Below, in pieces: positions 62,297 through 64,000 of a stretch of DNA of 64,000 bases. The stretch's first letter is position 1. Each line of letters opens with the position of its first letter. The position numbers and the translations under genes were made by a program. This DNA comes from Streptomyces marokkonensis (GTDB lineage Bacteria > Actinomycetota > Actinomycetes > Streptomycetales > Streptomycetaceae): assembly GCF_008312835.1 (NCBI RefSeq), contig NZ_VSKS01000014.1:1-64000 (forward strand). Reading direction: 5' to 3'. The notes below the pieces were generated by a model. It was given only the letters and a program-made list of their open reading frames with translations. It had not been told where the DNA came from and did no database searches.

Positions 62297-62332
62297 GGGC
62301 GGGGTACGTGGTCAAGGCCACGGACCCCGCCC
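62297..62332 (+). terminator. Terminator after ctaB
   Basis: GGGCGGGG-TA-CGTGG / CCACG-GA-CCCCGCCC: 13 pairs with a symmetric 2-nt internal loop and a 6-nt apical loop, 20 nt after the ctaB stop. Confidence 0.75.
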
Positions 62333-62369
62333 GTCGCCGTTTGATCTACCCGTCGGTAGCATCCTGTTC

Positions 62370-62690
62370 ATGGCAGACACGCAGCAGGTGGACCCGAAGG
62401 CCGAGCAGAAGGCCGCCCGGCTCGCCAAGCAGATCGGCGGCTTCGCCACGGCGCACGGCGGCGCCGAGGGCCAGGTCGCGTACCTCGGGCAGCGCGGCGC
62501 ACGGATCGTCCTCGTCGGCGAGGACGGCGCGTGGGGCGACGTCTTCGCCCCCTCCGTGGACATCGCCGGCAGGGCCCTCGAGAAGGCGGGCATCACCGTC
62601 CACGAGGACTTCGACGGCGAGTTCGCGGCGAAGGTGACGACGGGCCCGTACGAGTGGAAGAGGATGGCCGGCATCCAGGTGGGCGGCTGA
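62370..62690 (+). CDS. Conserved hypothetical protein
   Basis: 106 aa soluble protein, begins MADTQQVDPKAEQKAARLAK. The central part alternates beta strands (GQVAYLGQRGARIVLVGEDG) and helix; the end YEWKRMAGIQVGG is typical of a small Streptomyces family I know only as hypothetical. TAGCAT (62357-62362) lies 7 nt before the ATG and no ribosome-binding site is visible, so a leaderless mRNA is possible. Confidence 0.75.
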   Translation: MADTQQVDPKAEQKAARLAKQIGGFATAHGGAEGQVAYLGQRGARIVLVGEDGAWGDVFAPSVDIAGRALEKAGITVHEDFDGEFAAKVTTGPYEWKRMAGIQVGG

Positions 62691-62789
62691 CCACCGGCAT
62701 CCGGCGGCCGCCCCGGCGCCACCTCACCCCGGGTTCACCCGTTAGGACCTGTGAAGCGTCACCACACGGTCCCGTCCCGGGGAGCCCGG

Positions 62790-63893
62790 ATGATCGACAC
62801 GCCCGCACTCGTGGACCAGCACTGCCACGGAGTGCTCCGCACGGAGCTGGGCCTCGGAACCTTCGAGGCCCAGCTGGCCCGTACCGAGGGTCCGCCCGCC
62901 CCCGGCACCACCCTCTTCGACACCCAGACCGGGTTCGCCGTACGCCGCTGGTGCCCGCCCCTGCTCGGCCTGGAGCCGCACTGTCCGCCCGCCCGGTACC
63001 TCGCCCGGCGCCGTGAACTGGGCATGATCGAGGCCGGGCGCCGGCTGCTGCGGGGCAGCGGCATCACCGCCTACCTCGTCGACACCGGCCTGCCCGACGA
63101 CCTCACCGGGCCGGCCGAGCTGGGCAGGGCGGGCGACGCCGAGGCCCATGAGATCGTCCGTCTGGAGCAGCTCGCCGAGCAGGTCGCCGACACCTCGGGC
63201 ACCGTCGAGTCCTTCCTCGCCAACCTCGCCGAGTCCGTGCACGGCGCCGCCGCGCACGCGGTCGCCTTCGCCTCCGTCGCCGGGCTGCGGCACGGGCAGG
63301 CGCTCGCCCCCGAGCCGCCCGGTCCCGGACAGGTCCGCGGCGCGGCGGGGCGCTGGCTGGCCGGCCGCCGGGCCGGGGACGAGCTGAGCGACCCGGTGCT
63401 GCTGCGCCACCTGCTGTGGATCGCGGTCGCCTCGGGTCTGCCCCTCCAGCTCCACGGCCTCGGCGCCCCGGGCACCCGCGTCGACCGGACCGACCCGGTC
63501 CCGCTGACCGACTTCGTCCGCGCCACCGCGGGACTCGGCACCGACCTCGTGCTGCTGCACGGCTACCCGTACCACCGCCACGCCGCCCACCTCGCCGGCG
63601 TCTTCCCGCACGTCTACGCCGACTGCGGCGCCGCCCCGGTCCGCACCGGGGCACGCGCGGCGACCGTCCTCGCCGAAGTCCTGGAAGTCGCCCCCTTCGG
63701 CAAGATCCTCTTCTCCAGCGGCGCCCGCGGCCTGCCCGAACTGCATGTGGTGGGCGCCCAGCTGTTCCGCGAGGCGCTCGGCCGGGTGCTGGGCACCTGG
63801 GTGGCCGAGGGCGCGTGGTCGCCGGCCGACGCCCGGCGGGTGGCCGGCCTGATCGCCTCGGGCAACGCGGGCAGGGTGTACGGGCTGGACTGA
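62790..63893 (+). CDS. Amidohydrolase-family protein (FluG N-terminal type), active-site Asp replaced
   Basis: 367 aa TIM-barrel amidohydrolase. Metal motif LVDQHCHGVL (HxH) at the start, further His residues in PLQLHGLGAPG and VLLHGYPYHRHAAH. Where relatives have a catalytic Asp in an FSSDA-type motif, this protein reads ILFSSGARGLPEL (GGC codon, Gly). ATG at MIDTPALVD chosen because GGGGAG stands 6 nt upstream; GTG at 62751 in the same frame is an alternative. Substrate unknown. Confidence 0.8.
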   Translation: MIDTPALVDQHCHGVLRTELGLGTFEAQLARTEGPPAPGTTLFDTQTGFAVRRWCPPLLGLEPHCPPARYLARRRELGMIEAGRRLLRGSGITAYLVDTGLPDDLTGPAELGRAGDAEAHEIVRLEQLAEQVADTSGTVESFLANLAESVHGAAAHAVAFASVAGLRHGQALAPEPPGPGQVRGAAGRWLAGRRAGDELSDPVLLRHLLWIAVASGLPLQLHGLGAPGTRVDRTDPVPLTDFVRATAGLGTDLVLLHGYPYHRHAAHLAGVFPHVYADCGAAPVRTGARAATVLAEVLEVAPFGKILFSSGARGLPELHVVGAQLFREALGRVLGTWVAEGAWSPADARRVAGLIASGNAGRVYGLD

Positions 63894-63911
63894 GACGGGA
63901 AGACTGGGCGG

Positions 63912-64000
63912 ATGCCGACCGATGCCCTGCTCGACCGCTTCCTCACCGGCCTGGCGCCGCTCGCGCCCGTCGCCGTCTGGGCGCACGGCTCACTGGCCGC
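63912..64000 (+). CDS. Nucleotidyltransferase-like protein, 5' end only
   Basis: The frame opens at ATG 63912 and runs off the window after 29 codons. MPTDALLDRF ... VAVWAHGSLA ends in a HGS motif typical of the nucleotidyltransferase fold (GS of the polymerase-beta superfamily). Too little is present to say more. Confidence 0.5.
   Translation, partial: MPTDALLDRFLTGLAPLAPVAVWAHGSLA

Overview
The window is very GC-rich, uses GTG (and one TTG) start codons freely, and carries WhiA, an RbpA-type RNA polymerase factor, long LacI/XRE regulators and actinobacterial transporters. It is a stretch of Streptomyces (or very close actinomycete) chromosome. The gene order (orphan gltD ... uvrB, terD, terC, aroQ, uvrA, uvrC-rapZ-yvcK-whiA, gap-pgk-tpi-secG, pgi, pgl-opcA-zwf-tal-tkt, ctaB) resembles, from memory, the SCO1977-to-SCO1931 part of the S. 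coelicolor core chromosome. No rRNA, tRNA, CRISPR array, IS element or prophage was seen.

Layout. 0-10 kb: housekeeping singletons, namely an orphan glutamate synthase small subunit, a uridine-kinase-like protein, a CBS protein, CorA, pseudouridine catabolism (psuG-psuK), a VOC protein, Ogt alkyl-DNA repair, a secreted GDPD and an MHYT membrane sensor. 10-18 kb: uvrB, then a Ter (tellurium/metal stress) group: terD, a TerD protein fused to a large FtsK-like region, terC behind a yybP-ykoY-type Mn2+ riboswitch, and a Ca2+/H+ antiporter. 18-26 kb: an LD-carboxypeptidase, aroQ, a metallo-beta-lactamase-fold protein, a DinB/MDMPI protein, uvrA, and a LacI-PfkB sugar kinase pair with a strong palindromic operator. 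26-34 kb: a Rieske lipoprotein, an XRE regulator and the conserved uvrC-rapZ-yvcK-whiA operon. 34-44 kb: a secreted M14 carboxypeptidase, the glycolytic gap-pgk-tpiA-secG run, an RbpA paralogue and pgi. 44-54 kb: a PadR-controlled FtsX-type ABC exporter, and a carbohydrate import cluster (two solute-binding proteins, a GH13 alpha-glucosidase, two permeases, no ATPase). 54-61 kb: the tightly coupled pentose-phosphate operon tkt-tal-zwf-opcA-pgl. 61-64 kb: ctaB, a conserved hypothetical, an amidohydrolase with an altered active site, and the start of a nucleotidyltransferase-like gene.

The strongest unifying signal is regulatory. Five genes spread over 20 kb (ogt, uvrB, terD, uvrA, uvrC) have the actinobacterial LexA-independent DNA-damage promoter (RecA-NDp / PafBC type: tTGTCRgtg-N8-TAnnnT) at promoter distance. 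All three excision-repair subunits, the alkyltransferase and TerD therefore look co-induced by DNA damage. In ogt, uvrB and uvrC the -10 lies exactly 7 nt before the start codon, implying leaderless mRNAs. The second major signal is the terC leader, where the 3' strand of the riboswitch P1 helix is perfectly complementary to the terC ribosome-binding site. This gives a readable Mn2+-ON translational switch.
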